49,314 nt of DNA from Methylobacillus sp. (lineage in GTDB: Bacteria > Pseudomonadota > Gammaproteobacteria > Burkholderiales > Methylophilaceae). The stretch is taken from the NCBI GenBank assembly GCA_031277395.1, contig JAITML010000039.1, forward strand, positions 1 to 49,314, in the 5' to 3' direction. Below, in pieces: positions 37,968 through 48,404 of the stretch. Below the pieces are notes generated by a model. The model searched no databases and was not told the origin of the DNA. It saw only the letters and a list, made by a program, of their open reading frames with translations. Positions within the stretch are counted from its first letter, which is position 1, and the number at the start of each line of letters is the position of its first letter. The position numbers and the translations under genes are program-made.

Positions 37968-39308
37968 TTAAAAGAATTCGACGTAACGGTTAAGTTCCCA
38001 GTCAGAAACGTGACGCATGTAATCCACCCACTCCATATCCTTGAGGCGGATGAACTCGTTGACCAGATTTTCACCCAGTCCCTTGCGCATCACATCGTCT
38101 TTTTCGAGCGCATTCAGGGCCTCCTTGAGATCCTGCGGCAGGATGCCGATGCCCATTTTCTGGATCTGATCCCAGCCCAGGGTATACAGGTCGATGTCAT
38201 GGCCCGTACCCGGATCCAGCTTGCGCTCAATACCGTCGAGGCCGGCCACGATCGCGGCGGCGGTGGTCAGATACGGATTGCAGGCGGTATCCGGCAGGCG
38301 CAATTCGATACGGCCATAGGGGATGCGCACCATGGTCGAACGGTTGTTCAGCCCATAGGAAATATACGCAGGCGCCCAGGTGTAACCCGAGTTCGAGCGG
38401 CCAACGACCAGACGCTTGTAGGAGTTCACCGTGGGAGCGGCGATCGCGCACAGCGCCGGGGCGTGCGCGAACAAGCCCGCCATGAAGTGACGCGCAAGCT
38501 TGGACAGACCCATGCCGGACGGATCCTTGTCATCCTGAAACAGGTTCTTGGTCTTGCTGTCGCCTATGGACATGTGCAAGTGCATGCCGTTGCCGGGACG
38601 GTTGCTGAACGGCTTGGGCATGAACGAGCAGACCATGCCCAATCTGTTGGCAATCTCACCCGCGCCCATCTTGAACATAATGAAATCGTCCGCGCTCTGG
38701 AGGCAATTGGCGTAGGTGTAGTTGATCTCGAATTGGCCGTTGGCGTCCTCGTGGTCAATCTGGTACACATCCCAGCCTACCGCCTGCATGGCTTCGGTAA
38801 GCGGCTCGAGGAACATGTTGTGACGGGTGATGCCCTTGTAGTCATAGCAGGGTTTTTGCAGCGTATCCGAGGGGTCGTAAGGGTGTATGCCGCCCTTCTC
38901 ATCTCTGCGCAGCAGCGAGAATTCGGGTTCCAGGCCGGTATAGAGCGTCCAGCCCTTCTTGGTAAGACGCTCGATCTGGCGCTTGAGCACGACGCGCGAG
39001 TCATATTCGTAGGGCTTGCCGTTCACGTGACCGTCGCAAATGATGCGCGCATAGCCCGGCTGCCAGGGCACCAGGCTCAGTGTGGAGAGATCGCCCACCG
39101 CCATGTAGTCATAATGGTTGTCCGGCGTCATGCCCATGCCCCAGATCGCGCCGCCTGCGAAGCCTGCGCCGTCTCCGAGTATGTCTTCCAGGTGATTGGC
39201 CGGCACGGTCTTTACCTTTGCCACGCCATGAATATCAGCGAATTGCGCCAAAATGTATTTAACGTTGTTGTCTTTCAGAAATTTCTTTGCTTCAGCCACC
39301 GTTTTCAT
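37968..39308 (-). CDS. gmaS: Gamma-glutamylmethylamide synthetase
   Basis: A 446-residue glutamine synthetase-like enzyme that ligates methylamine to glutamate with ATP. The N-terminal beta-grasp ([14 protein letters not shown]) and catalytic domain ([34 protein letters not shown]) are complete. The length agrees with GmaS of about 440 residues rather than GlnA of about 470. Position between mgdD and mgsA and the absence of the GlnA adenylylation loop support methylamine as the substrate. AGGAGAG precedes the ATG. Confidence 0.95.
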   Translation of the reverse strand: MKTVAEAKKFLKDNNVKYILAQFADIHGVAKVKTVPANHLEDILGDGAGFAGGAIWGMGMTPDNHYDYMAVGDLSTLSLVPWQPGYARIICDGHVNGKPYEYDSRVVLKRQIERLTKKGWTLYTGLEPEFSLLRRDEKGGIHPYDPSDTLQKPCYDYKGITRHNMFLEPLTEAMQAVGWDVYQIDHEDANGQFEINYTYANCLQSADDFIMFKMGAGEIANRLGMVCSFMPKPFSNRPGNGMHLHMSIGDSKTKNLFQDDKDPSGMGLSKLARHFMAGLFAHAPALCAIAAPTVNSYKRLVVGRSNSGYTWAPAYISYGLNNRSTMVRIPYGRIELRLPDTACNPYLTTAAAIVAGLDGIERKLDPGTGHDIDLYTLGWDQIQKMGIGILPQDLKEALNALEKDDVMRKGLGENLVNEFIRLKDMEWVDYMRHVSDWELNRYVEFF

Positions 39309-39343
39309 AATGTATCTCTCTCCTAAAAGTTATACTGTGCGTC

Positions 39344-40012
39344 CTACAGCATTTCCTTGTAATAACAGGAAAGCCCGACCGCTCCACCTCCGGACTCTTC
39401 GGCAATTTCCAACAGCGTATCCCACAAGTACGAGCCGTAAGTCCCGTCGCACCAAATGCGAAACACATCCTCCCCGTTGAATTTCTGCCTCAGTACGGTG
39501 GCCGAAATCCCGGCCATTTGCGTCATCACAAGCTTGCCGGGCAACAACGCTCCGTCACGCAGGTCAATCGCACAAATTTCCGAAAAAAGTTCCTGCACAT
39601 GACTGCCGCTCAACATCAGCGCGGCGTCATTGCGCCGGATTTTGTACACACCATAGGCTTCGGGCATCACTGCCTCATCCAGCGCTGCGCACAATTTTCC
39701 TTCGAATTGATCTTCCACCAGAAACTCGCCGTTACCCAGTCGCAGCACCAGCGATTCGCCCTGCTGCACCCACGAGTTCGGCTCGGGAATATCAACCTTG
39801 TTTTCCTGAAGCCACTGCACCACATTGCGGCCTTTTACGCCGAAACGCGGAAAACAACTTACATCGCAAACGCCAAGATTAACTTTGCGCTTGTGTTCGA
39901 TTTCGGCGCTTGAAAATTCGAGCGGAATTTCCATGCCGTGCGCCACCGTCATCTTCGGTGAAAGGCGCTGTTGCGCGGACGCAACCGGTGTTTGTTGAGG
40001 CGCCGTAGTCAT
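39344..40012 (-). CDS. mgdD: N-methylglutamate dehydrogenase subunit D (sarcosine oxidase gamma-like)
   Basis: A 222-residue protein of the sarcosine oxidase gamma / aminomethyltransferase-like fold. It is the smaller of the folate-fold subunits of the heterotetrameric enzyme and contributes to complex assembly. LGVCDVSCFPRFGVKGR near the N terminus and LLPGKLVMTQMAGIS near the C terminus are typical. It overlaps mgdC by 4 bp (ATGA) and precedes gmaS by 35 bp. No cofactor site is apparent in this chain, as in the family. Confidence 0.92.
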   Translation of the reverse strand: MTTAPQQTPVASAQQRLSPKMTVAHGMEIPLEFSSAEIEHKRKVNLGVCDVSCFPRFGVKGRNVVQWLQENKVDIPEPNSWVQQGESLVLRLGNGEFLVEDQFEGKLCAALDEAVMPEAYGVYKIRRNDAALMLSGSHVQELFSEICAIDLRDGALLPGKLVMTQMAGISATVLRQKFNGEDVFRIWCDGTYGSYLWDTLLEIAEESGGGAVGLSCYYKEML

Positions 40013-42918
40013 GCCTGATCTCCTTCATTGCTGCTCTTTATGAACGGCGTTTTCACCACCGTGGCGTTCACCATCGCGCCGCTGTCCGCGCGAATCTGGA
40101 AGCGCGAGCCGGGCGCGACATCGGCGGGATCAACATACGCGAAACCGATCACGCGACCCACCGAGCGGCTGAATGCGATGCTCGTGACACGACCCTTGAT
40201 CTCTCCGGAGGCATTGATGACGAGGTTGCATTCCTGCGGCATCTCGCCGCTGTAACCTTCATCCAGCATGTAAGGCACGAGGCGCTTGGTCACACTGCGC
40301 TTGGCAATGATCTTGAGACTGCGTTGACCGACGAAAAACGGCTTGCCCATGCGCAATGCCCATTCCGCGCCGATTTCAAACGGATTGGTCAGACCGTCGG
40401 TATCGTGGCTCACAAGATGGTTGCCCATTTCCAGCCGCAGCAAACGCTGGGCATCGGTGCCGAACGGACGCAGACCTTCCTGCGCTCCGGCTTCCATGAT
40501 GGCTTCCCATACGGCGCGCGCCTGTGGCGCGGGAACGTGGATTTCATAGGCCTGCTCGGCCACGAAATTTACCCGCAGAATGCGCGCAGTCACACCGGCG
40601 ACTTTGGCTTCCATGAAGTGCGATGCGGGAAAAGCCTTTTCGGAAATATCGTCGGAGGTCAGCTTGGACAAAATCTTGCAGGCATTCGGCCCGGCCAGAT
40701 TCATCGCGGCATACGCACCCGTGACGTTGATGAGCCACACATTGAGTTTCCACTTTTGCAACCAGCGCTGCATTTCGCGATACACGGGGGCGGCATTGGC
40801 GGTGTTGGTGGAAACATAGAATTTGTCATCGGCAATGCGCGCAGCCACGCCGTCATCGACCACCACACCGGCCTCATCAAGCAGCAGCGCGAAACGAATC
40901 TCGCCCACCTTCTGGCTGCCGTAGCTGCCCGTGTAAAAACGTTCGAGGAAGTGCGACGCATCCGGTCCGCAGATTTCAATTTTGCCGAGCGTGCTCGCGT
41001 CTATCATGCCCGCTGAAGTACGCACGCTCATTGCCTCGTCTTGCACGATATCCTGCGCCGACATGCCGGGTTTCGCGTAATACGCGGGACGCACCCACAC
41101 GCCGCCTTCGCTTAATACCGCGCCTGCCGCCTTATGCCAGCTGTGCATCGCGGTCACGCGATGCGGATGGAAACTGCGTCCGCCAAGATGACCGATGGGT
41201 GTCGGATGGAAGAAGGGACGCGCGGTGGTTGTGCCGATTTTTTCCGGCGCGACGCCGCGTATGCGCGCGAGAATGCGGATTGCATTCATGTTGGAATGCT
41301 TGCCCTGGCTTGGCCCCATGCCTACCGTGGTGAAGCGCTTCATCAGTTCGATATTGTCGAAGCCTTCCTTCGCGGCATTGATGAAATCCTTGACCTGCAA
41401 ATCTTCATCAAAGTCGACAAAATTCTTCGCGTTGGGATGCGGCACTACCGGATAGGGGTGACTCGGAGCCGCGCCTGCATGCGCGGCCACCGTCACGGCG
41501 GGCGCATCCATGCCCAGATGACGCATGGCTTCTGCAACCGCGCGCGCGCCGTCGTGCATGCGGTCTTCGAGTTTGTACACGCCATTCACCTTGCCCGCAG
41601 CAAACACGCCTTCGGGCAGACGATTGGGCACGAACTGGTGCACTTCGTTGTCGTAGCGCATCGCGGTTCCGGCCTGATACAGCAGCGCGGCAGCGGGCGC
41701 CCAACCGGCGCACATCGCCACACCATCACACTCGATGGTTTCGATGCTGGATGCGTCGGCTTCGGCGCGCTCTTCATCGTAGTTGCACACCTGCACACCG
41801 CGCACGCCCATGTTTCCGGCTTGCGGCAATACTTCGTAAATACAGCTTCCCTTGCGGACTGCCACGCCTTTGCGCGCCACTTCAGCGGCAAGCGGACCGC
41901 TCTCGCCGTTGGCGCGCAGATCAATGACCGCGCTCACCTTGCATCCCGCTTGCAGCAGATCAAGCGCGACGCGATAACCGTGCGCGTTGGCGGTGACCAC
42001 CACGCCGTTGTTGAACGGTTTGACTGCGTAGCGATAGATCAGACGCTGCGCGGCGGAGCCCAGCATCACGCCCGGCAGATCATTGTTGCGGAATACCGGC
42101 GGCTGCTCAAACACGCCGCTGGCAACGATCACGGCACGGGCGCGCACCTTGACGATACCGTCCGGGCGCACAATGGGAACGAGATGATCGGTGTAATAAC
42201 CGGCAGCATACGAGCCTGTCATCAATGTGATGTTCGAATGCCGCGCGACCTCCGCCATGAGCTCCTGCAACTGGCTCAACGGCTCGGGCGAACCGGCGCG
42301 GTCATAGGTCAGACTGCCGCCTGCCTGCGCGTTTTCATCAACGATCACGACTTCCAGGCCGTTCTTCGCCGCGACTATCGCAGCGGTCAATCCGGTTGGT
42401 CCCGCGCCGACAATAAGCAGATCGCAGTGTCTGTGCGTTTTGCGTTTGAGAATGCGCGGATATTCGAAATTCACCACACCCAGACCCGCGGCCTTGCGGA
42501 TGATGTTTTCCCAGAACGGGAACATGCTCTTGGGTGTATGGAACGCCTTGTAATAGAAACCGACCGGCAGCAGCTTGGCCATCTTGTCTATGTAGCGGCT
42601 TCTGTCATTGCGCACACCGCCTTCGGTGTTCACCGCCGTGAGCTTCATGCCCGCTTTCACGGCCACGACATCGCCGCGCATGTTGGTATCCACAGTGTCC
42701 GTCACCATCACGTTCACATCATGATTGGCGAGACTCAGCACGCCGCGCGGGCGGTGATATTTGAAGCTGCGACCCAATATACGCTCGTTGCCCGCCCACA
42801 AGGCGCTGCTGATGGTATCGCCTTCGTAACCTTCAAAGTTCGCGCCTTCAAAGGTGAATTTGACCGGCTTGCTGCGATTGATCCATTCGCCGTTCTGTTT
42901 CGGCAGCCGCATGCTCAT
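40009..42918 (-). CDS. mgdC: N-methylglutamate dehydrogenase subunit C (sarcosine oxidase alpha-like)
   Basis: A 969-residue large subunit. The N-terminal FAD/NAD domain has GAGPTG (171-176) in the dinucleotide fold DLLIVGAGPTGLTAAI. The C-terminal half (from about 590) is an aminomethyltransferase-like domain that binds tetrahydrofolate, ending in RSVGRVIGFAYV. The complex oxidises N-methylglutamate, returning glutamate and passing the methyl carbon to tetrahydrofolate as methylene-H4F. Overlaps with mgdB (4 bp) and mgdD (4 bp) indicate stoichiometric coupled translation. The size matches alpha subunits of heterotetrameric sarcosine oxidase. Confidence 0.94.
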   Translation of the reverse strand: MSMRLPKQNGEWINRSKPVKFTFEGANFEGYEGDTISSALWAGNERILGRSFKYHRPRGVLSLANHDVNVMVTDTVDTNMRGDVVAVKAGMKLTAVNTEGGVRNDRSRYIDKMAKLLPVGFYYKAFHTPKSMFPFWENIIRKAAGLGVVNFEYPRILKRKTHRHCDLLIVGAGPTGLTAAIVAAKNGLEVVIVDENAQAGGSLTYDRAGSPEPLSQLQELMAEVARHSNITLMTGSYAAGYYTDHLVPIVRPDGIVKVRARAVIVASGVFEQPPVFRNNDLPGVMLGSAAQRLIYRYAVKPFNNGVVVTANAHGYRVALDLLQAGCKVSAVIDLRANGESGPLAAEVARKGVAVRKGSCIYEVLPQAGNMGVRGVQVCNYDEERAEADASSIETIECDGVAMCAGWAPAAALLYQAGTAMRYDNEVHQFVPNRLPEGVFAAGKVNGVYKLEDRMHDGARAVAEAMRHLGMDAPAVTVAAHAGAAPSHPYPVVPHPNAKNFVDFDEDLQVKDFINAAKEGFDNIELMKRFTTVGMGPSQGKHSNMNAIRILARIRGVAPEKIGTTTARPFFHPTPIGHLGGRSFHPHRVTAMHSWHKAAGAVLSEGGVWVRPAYYAKPGMSAQDIVQDEAMSVRTSAGMIDASTLGKIEICGPDASHFLERFYTGSYGSQKVGEIRFALLLDEAGVVVDDGVAARIADDKFYVSTNTANAAPVYREMQRWLQKWKLNVWLINVTGAYAAMNLAGPNACKILSKLTSDDISEKAFPASHFMEAKVAGVTARILRVNFVAEQAYEIHVPAPQARAVWEAIMEAGAQEGLRPFGTDAQRLLRLEMGNHLVSHDTDGLTNPFEIGAEWALRMGKPFFVGQRSLKIIAKRSVTKRLVPYMLDEGYSGEMPQECNLVINASGEIKGRVTSIAFSRSVGRVIGFAYVDPADVAPGSRFQIRADSGAMVNATVVKTPFIKSSNEGDQA

Positions 42919-43178
42919 TGCTTTTCCTCCTGACCATACAGATAAGTGCGCGCCACTTCATCCAGCATGGTGTCTCGTTCGGCGATAAACCACGTGCCGC
43001 TCGGGCCGTGATACCACCATTCTTTTTTCATTCCCGGCGCGCCGTTGCGATAGTGCACATAGGCCGCCCATTCCTGATCGGAGCAGGTGTTGGGGTCGGG
43101 CATTTCACGTACCTCTCCGCCGAATACAAATTCGCTCAGCGGTCGCTCCCCATTCACAGGACATTTCAGCAGTTTCAT
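42915..43178 (-). CDS. mgdB: N-methylglutamate dehydrogenase subunit B (sarcosine oxidase delta-like)
   Basis: An 87-residue small subunit. Cys6 (LLKCPVNGER) and Cys32 near the N terminus and His57 are candidate zinc ligands, as in sarcosine oxidase delta chains, which are structural. WWYHGPSGTWFIAERDT is the family signature. It follows mgdA by 14 bp with GAGAGGG before the ATG and overlaps mgdC by 4 bp. Confidence 0.93.
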   Translation of the reverse strand: MKLLKCPVNGERPLSEFVFGGEVREMPDPNTCSDQEWAAYVHYRNGAPGMKKEWWYHGPSGTWFIAERDTMLDEVARTYLYGQEEKQ

Positions 43179-43192
43179 TTAACGTATCCCTC

Positions 43193-44434
43193 TCAATGGC
43201 CCACCGAAGCGGCGCCCTTTTCTCCGGTCAGCTCGTACTCTTCGAAGCGCGAGAGGCGGAAGGAGTGTATCAATTCGGGTGCCTTGTCTTTCGCGATGGT
43301 CTCGGCCATGCTCTTGCCACTGATCGGCGTCGCCTTGAAACCCCACGTGCCCCAGCCTGCATCCAGATAAAAACCGTCCACCGGCGTCTTGCCCATGATG
43401 GGAGCGAAGTCGGGCGTGATATCCGCCATGCCCGCCCACTGACGCACAATCTTGACGTTGGAAAGGAAGGGGAACATATCGAGAATGTGCGAAGTCAGCC
43501 CTTCCACAAAATCGAGCGAAGAACGCGTGGAATGCACTTCATAAGGATCAAGCGATGAACCCATGACCAGCTCGCCGCGCGAGGACTGGCTCACATAAAC
43601 ATGCAAACTGCCGGAAACCAAAATCGTATCCAGCCACGGTTTCATCGGCTCGCTCACGCAGGCTTGCAGCGGCTGAATGACGATGGGTGTTTGCACATCC
43701 ACCATCTTGCACACGCGCGGCGTGAAACCGGCCACGGCAGACAGCACCTTGTTGGTGGCGATATAACCGCGACTGGTATGCACGCCCCTGACCTTGCCGC
43801 CCTGCACGTCTATGCCCGTCACTTCGGTATTCTGATAAATCTCCACACCGCGCTGATCCGCGCCGCGCGCGTAACCCCACGCCACCGCATCATGTCGCGC
43901 GACCGAGCCGGGCGCATGATAAAGCGCGCCGAGTATGGGCGCCTGCCCGCTGCAACTGATATCAAGTTGCGGACAGGCTTTTGAAATTTCATCCGGGCCG
44001 ACCACATAGCTTTCCACGCCGACGTGCTTGTTGACCTCGGCGCGCCAGCGCATGGTGCGCATCGCGGATTCGGTATGCGCGAGCGTGAAATGGCCGCGCG
44101 TGGAATAAAACAGATTGAGATTGAGATCCTGCGAAAGATCCTCGAAGAGCTTCACGCTGGCGTTGTAGAAGTTGACGCCTTCGGGTGTGAGATAGTTGGA
44201 ACGGACGATGGTGGTATTGCGTCCGGTGTTGCCGCCGCCGATATAGCCGCGTTCCAGCACGGCCACATTGGTGATGCCATGATCCTTGGCGAGATAATAA
44301 GCCGCTGCGAGACCGTGCCCGCCGCCACCGATGATGACCACATCGTAGCTGTCTTTCGGCTTTTCGCACGCCCGGAAAAACCGCGGAGCCGGGTGCTCGC
44401 GGCTAAGGGCGTACTTGAGTAATCTCAGAGGCAT
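43193..44434 (-). CDS. mgdA: N-methylglutamate dehydrogenase subunit A (sarcosine oxidase beta-like)
   Basis: A 413-residue FAD-dependent amine oxidoreductase. The dinucleotide fold DVVIIGGGGHGLAAAYYL (31-48) binds FAD. His172 in the segment YHAPGSVARHD is a likely site for the covalent FMN that this family carries on its beta chain. The C-terminal GWGTWGFKATPISGKSMAE segment is the family's active-site end. It is the first gene of the mgd-gmaS-mgs cluster, with AGGGAG ahead of the ATG. The 468-bp upstream gap holds the candidate operators listed separately. Confidence 0.93.
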   Translation of the reverse strand: MPLRLLKYALSREHPAPRFFRACEKPKDSYDVVIIGGGGHGLAAAYYLAKDHGITNVAVLERGYIGGGNTGRNTTIVRSNYLTPEGVNFYNASVKLFEDLSQDLNLNLFYSTRGHFTLAHTESAMRTMRWRAEVNKHVGVESYVVGPDEISKACPQLDISCSGQAPILGALYHAPGSVARHDAVAWGYARGADQRGVEIYQNTEVTGIDVQGGKVRGVHTSRGYIATNKVLSAVAGFTPRVCKMVDVQTPIVIQPLQACVSEPMKPWLDTILVSGSLHVYVSQSSRGELVMGSSLDPYEVHSTRSSLDFVEGLTSHILDMFPFLSNVKIVRQWAGMADITPDFAPIMGKTPVDGFYLDAGWGTWGFKATPISGKSMAETIAKDKAPELIHSFRLSRFEEYELTGEKGAASVGH

Positions 44435-44515
44435 TTCAACTCCCTAAACCAAAATATAAAGCCGTTTCACCTGAATAGCTATAGAAAACTTTTGTTACTC
44501 ATATGAAACAAGTTA

Positions 44516-44535
44516 GGCATATTTATCCATATGCC
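44516..44535 (-). promoter_or_regulatory. Candidate operator of the mgd-gmaS-mgs operon
   Basis: GGCATAT and ATATGCC form a 7-bp inverted repeat with a 6-bp spacer, 82-101 bp upstream of mgdA. A lone NarL-like heptamer TACTCAT (44496-44502) and a TCATATGA palindrome lie next to it. No convincing -10/-35 pair could be fixed. Confidence 0.45.
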
Positions 44536-44721
44536 CATCAGCATGTCAATCAACTTTTTTTATTTCGATGAATCGAACTTGAAATACGTCGCGCCAAACG
44601 TCCGAAATGACTGCGAACAGCCCTCTCCCGCCCCAAGGAATTAAATCCGTGACTTGCCAGATTTATCAAAGACTTGCCGCTGCTGCAACAACACGTTATA
44701 GCCGCAGGGAAAGCGGGTAAA

Positions 44722-44743
44722 TACTACTTAAGTATTAATACTT
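44722..44743. promoter_or_regulatory. Palindromic AT-rich site between mgdA and the DUF748 gene
   Basis: AAGTATTAATACTT (44730-44743) is a perfect 14-bp palindrome. It overlaps a 7-2-7-like arrangement, TACTACT, TA, AGTATTA (44722-44737), loosely resembling the island elements. It lies about 290 bp from mgdA and 160 bp from the DUF748 gene. Confidence 0.35.
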
Positions 44744-44902
44744 ACTGCATAGACGGCTCCGCGCAAATTCCGTCGAATCTCACCCGTGATTTTTGCAAAA
44801 AATCCTGTTTCGCCTTCAGCTTTTTTTATGTGTCGAGGGGCTTGCATCGCGGCGCGTAATGGAGGATTCTTTCACCTACCAATACCAACTGCAAAAATTG
44901 CC

Positions 44903-47900
44903 ATGACTACCATCAAACGCATCCTTGCCGGACGCCGGTTTCGCTGGATTACAGGCACACTTGCCGGGCTTTTCATCCTGTATCTTCTCCTCGGCTATTT
45001 CGCAGTGGATCCGCTCGCAAAAAAACTGTTGCCGTGGGTGGCGGAGAACAAGCTCACGAGCAAAATCTCGGTGGACAAGGTGGCATTTGATCCGCTACGG
45101 CTCCATCTGACCGTGGATAACCTGAAGCTCACGCGCAATGATGGCCAGCCGCTCGCGGGGTTCAAGCAACTGTTTGTTGATCTGGAAGCGGATGGGTTGT
45201 TTCGCCGCGCGTGGCATATCAGTGACATTCGCCTCACCGAGCCGTCCGCGACGCTCGAAATCGGCCGCGATGGCAAACTCAACTGGGACGAACTTATCGC
45301 CAAGGTCAACGAAGACCCGTCGCCGGAGAGTGACACGATTCCGCGTTTGCTGCTCGATCACATCCTCATCGAAAAAGGCAATCTGCATTATGCCGAGCTC
45401 AATCGTGACACACCGTTTGTAAGCGAGCTTGCGCCACTGGAACTGGAACTCGGCAGCTTTTCCACCTTGCCGCAGGAACGCGGGAATTATGAGATCTCCG
45501 CGCTCGTGCCCAAGTACGGCACGACTTTGCGCTGGAAAGGCACGTTCGGCGCGAACCCGCTTTCTTCCACCGGCGATATTCAACTGGAGGGCTTGAAACT
45601 CGCGCGGCTGGAACAGGCCGCAGGGCCGGAAATGCTGCCCGTGAGCATCACCGATGGCGATCTCGGCGTGACGCTGCATTATGATTTTTCGATGGTGCGC
45701 GTGCCCGGACAGCCCGAACCCAAACCGCAGGCGATATTGAGCAAAGTCGCGTTGAACATGACGCATCTTGCAGCACAGTTGAATCCGCAAACCAAAGCGA
45801 CGATGGAACAGTTCAATGCCACGCTGCCGCAACTCGATCTTGCGCTGCAACGCGGCGGACATATCAATATGCAGGGTTTGCAGGTGCAAGCCGACAAAAT
45901 CACTCTGGCGCAGTCGGGCAAAAACATGCTCGCGCTCGAAAAACTGAATGTGTCCGATATCGCGTTTTCCGTGGCGGACAACAAACTGGATATTGCGAAA
46001 ATTTTGCTGGAACAAGGGGAGATTTCCGCGCTGCGCGACAAGAGTGGCGCGATAGACTGGGCCAGTGTGGCGCCCGCCTCCGCCGCCGCGCCGGAAGAAG
46101 AAACTGAATCCGAATCCGCAACCGCGACGCCCTTGCGCTTCGCGATCAACGATATACGCCTGGAACAATGGAAAGTGGATTTCAAGGATGAAACCTTCGT
46201 CAAACCGCTGCGCCTCAATGTGGGCGACATCAATCTCGCGCTCGCCGCGCACGATGACGGTCAAGGCGTGATTGCGGACAATATCGAACTTCTTCTCGGC
46301 AAGCTCGCGCTGTATTCACCACTCTCTCCGCAGCCGGTCGCGCGCATCGAACAAATCAATCTCACCAAAGGCGCGATCTCGCTCACGGAACGCAAAGCGG
46401 AACTCGGCGGATTGATAACCAGCGGCCTCGAAACCAGCGTCAGCATGGACGCGCAGAAAAAACTCAACTGGGTCGCGATGCTGCAAACCGTTGCTCCGCC
46501 CAAATCTGCATCTGCCGCATCCTCCGCAAAATCATCCTCCGACTGGAAGCTGGCGCTGGATACGCTGCGTCTGGAAAAAGCGGCAATACGCATCGAAGAC
46601 AAAAGTCCGGGAAAACCCATGAGGCTGGACGTGCAAAATGGCGAAGTTGAAGCGCGCAATGTCACGCTTGATTTCACCAAACCGATTGCGCTCAAAGCCG
46701 GGTTCAGGGTCAAGCAGGGCGGGCGTTTCAGCGCGAACGGAAAACTCGCGCTCGCGCCGCTCAAGGGCAATATTGACCTCAAACTGGAAGGGCTGGCGCT
46801 CGCGCCTTTTTCGCCCTATCTCAATCAGCAAATGCTGCTCAAGCTGACTCGCGGTGAGGCAACGGTGAAAGGCAAGCTGTCGCTGAAACCGGCCAAGACC
46901 ATCTCCGGCCAATTCAAGGGCGGCTTCGCGGTGAACAATCTCGTCATCACCGAAGAATCCAACAACACGCCGTTCATCCAGTGGAAATCCGTATCGTCGG
47001 ATTCGTTGAACTTCAGCCTCGCGCCCAACAGTTTGCGCATGGACGAACTGCGCGTGGATCGCCCGGTCGGCAGCTTCATCATCTTTGAAGATCAGACCAT
47101 GAATTTGCGCCGCATGATGCGGCCATCCACCACCACTGCCACTGCTGCGCCCGCACCCGCCGAATCGGGCGAGTCGTTCCCGATCAATGTGAGCCGCGTC
47201 AGCATCACAAACGCCGATTTTGAATTTGCGGATCTGTCGCTGCGCCCGCAATTCGGCACGCGCGTGCATACACTCACCGGCGTAATCAACGGCCTCTCCA
47301 CCGACCCCGCGAGCGCGGCGCAGGTGGAGCTGGATGGCAAGGTTGATGACTATGGCTCAGCGCGCGTGCGCGGCGCGTTGCAGCCCTTCCGCGCGACTGA
47401 AAACACCGACATCACGCTCGCTTTCCGCAATCTGGAAATGAGCCGGCTCACACCTTATTCCGGCAAATTCGCGGGACGCAAAATTGATTCCGGAAAAATA
47501 GCGGTGGACCTTGAATACAAGATCAAAAATCGCCATCTTTCAGGCGAAAACAAATTCGTCATCACCTCACTCAAACTCGGCGAACACGTGGATAGCCCGG
47601 ATGCGATGAACCTGCCGCTCGATCTCGCAATCACGCTGCTGGAAGACAGCAACGGCGTGATTGATCTCGATCTGCCGATCTCCGGCGACCTCGACGACCC
47701 GCAATTCAGCTACGGCAAAATTGTGTGGAAGGCCATCACCAACATCATCGGAAAAATCGTCACTGCGCCTTTCCGCGCACTCGGAAAATTGTTCGGCATA
47801 AGCTCGGACAAACTCGATGCCGTTGTTTTCGATCCGGGTGAAGGCAAGTTGCTGCCACCGGAAAAGGAAAAGCTCAAGCAGATCGCCGATGCGATGGCGA

Positions 47901-48394
47901 AGAAACCCACGCTTGCGTTATCCATCTCGCCCGGCTTCGACCCCGTCAATGACAAAACCGCATTGCAGGAAAAATCCGTGCGCCTCGCGGTGCTCAAGGA
48001 AATGGACATCACGCTGGGAAAGGGCGAGCAGCCCGGCCCGATCGACCTCAACAACGTCAAGGTGCAAACCGCTGTGGAAAATCTGCACAAGGATTTGAAA
48101 GGCGAATCGCGCAGCTTCAAAGCCGTGGATGCCGTGCGTGACTATTTCCGCGAATCCAAGCCGGAAGATTTGCCGCGTTACGAAGCCATGTTGAAGGAAT
48201 TGAAAGACACAGCCAAAGTCTCTGACGACGATCTGCAAACACTCGCCACCGAGCGCGCCGAAGCCATACGCAACTATCTCGTAGATCAGGGCTTGCTCGC
48301 CGCCGAGCGCGTGAGCATAGGCAAGGCCGCCCAAGCCTCCGGCGACGAAAAAACAGTGCCGATCAAGATGGAACTTGGGCTCGCTCAACCCTGA
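44903..48394 (+). CDS. DUF748 / AsmA-like large envelope protein
   Basis: A 1163-residue protein. One N-terminal membrane helix (about 13-33) is followed by a long periplasmic region of repeated amphipathic strands with KISVDKVAFDPLRLHLTVDN and LRVDRPVGSFIIFEDQT patterns, the DUF748/AsmA-like type. Such proteins form long beta grooves that may move lipids between membranes. The C-terminal 200 residues include an AEAIRNYLVDQGL segment resembling OmpA-type peptidoglycan-binding ends. The ATG at 44903 lacks a strong ribosome binding site; the longer frame adds 39 residues with no better signal. It is followed 10 bp later by the partial gene. Confidence 0.82.
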   Translation: MTTIKRILAGRRFRWITGTLAGLFILYLLLGYFAVDPLAKKLLPWVAENKLTSKISVDKVAFDPLRLHLTVDNLKLTRNDGQPLAGFKQLFVDLEADGLFRRAWHISDIRLTEPSATLEIGRDGKLNWDELIAKVNEDPSPESDTIPRLLLDHILIEKGNLHYAELNRDTPFVSELAPLELELGSFSTLPQERGNYEISALVPKYGTTLRWKGTFGANPLSSTGDIQLEGLKLARLEQAAGPEMLPVSITDGDLGVTLHYDFSMVRVPGQPEPKPQAILSKVALNMTHLAAQLNPQTKATMEQFNATLPQLDLALQRGGHINMQGLQVQADKITLAQSGKNMLALEKLNVSDIAFSVADNKLDIAKILLEQGEISALRDKSGAIDWASVAPASAAAPEEETESESATATPLRFAINDIRLEQWKVDFKDETFVKPLRLNVGDINLALAAHDDGQGVIADNIELLLGKLALYSPLSPQPVARIEQINLTKGAISLTERKAELGGLITSGLETSVSMDAQKKLNWVAMLQTVAPPKSASAASSAKSSSDWKLALDTLRLEKAAIRIEDKSPGKPMRLDVQNGEVEARNVTLDFTKPIALKAGFRVKQGGRFSANGKLALAPLKGNIDLKLEGLALAPFSPYLNQQMLLKLTRGEATVKGKLSLKPAKTISGQFKGGFAVNNLVITEESNNTPFIQWKSVSSDSLNFSLAPNSLRMDELRVDRPVGSFIIFEDQTMNLRRMMRPSTTTATAAPAPAESGESFPINVSRVSITNADFEFADLSLRPQFGTRVHTLTGVINGLSTDPASAAQVELDGKVDDYGSARVRGALQPFRATENTDITLAFRNLEMSRLTPYSGKFAGRKIDSGKIAVDLEYKIKNRHLSGENKFVITSLKLGEHVDSPDAMNLPLDLAITLLEDSNGVIDLDLPISGDLDDPQFSYGKIVWKAITNIIGKIVTAPFRALGKLFGISSDKLDAVVFDPGEGKLLPPEKEKLKQIADAMAKKPTLALSISPGFDPVNDKTALQEKSVRLAVLKEMDITLGKGEQPGPIDLNNVKVQTAVENLHKDLKGESRSFKAVDAVRDYFRESKPEDLPRYEAMLKELKDTAKVSDDDLQTLATERAEAIRNYLVDQGLLAAERVSIGKAAQASGDEKTVPIKMELGLAQP

Positions 48395-48404
48395 AATTTG
48401 ATTG

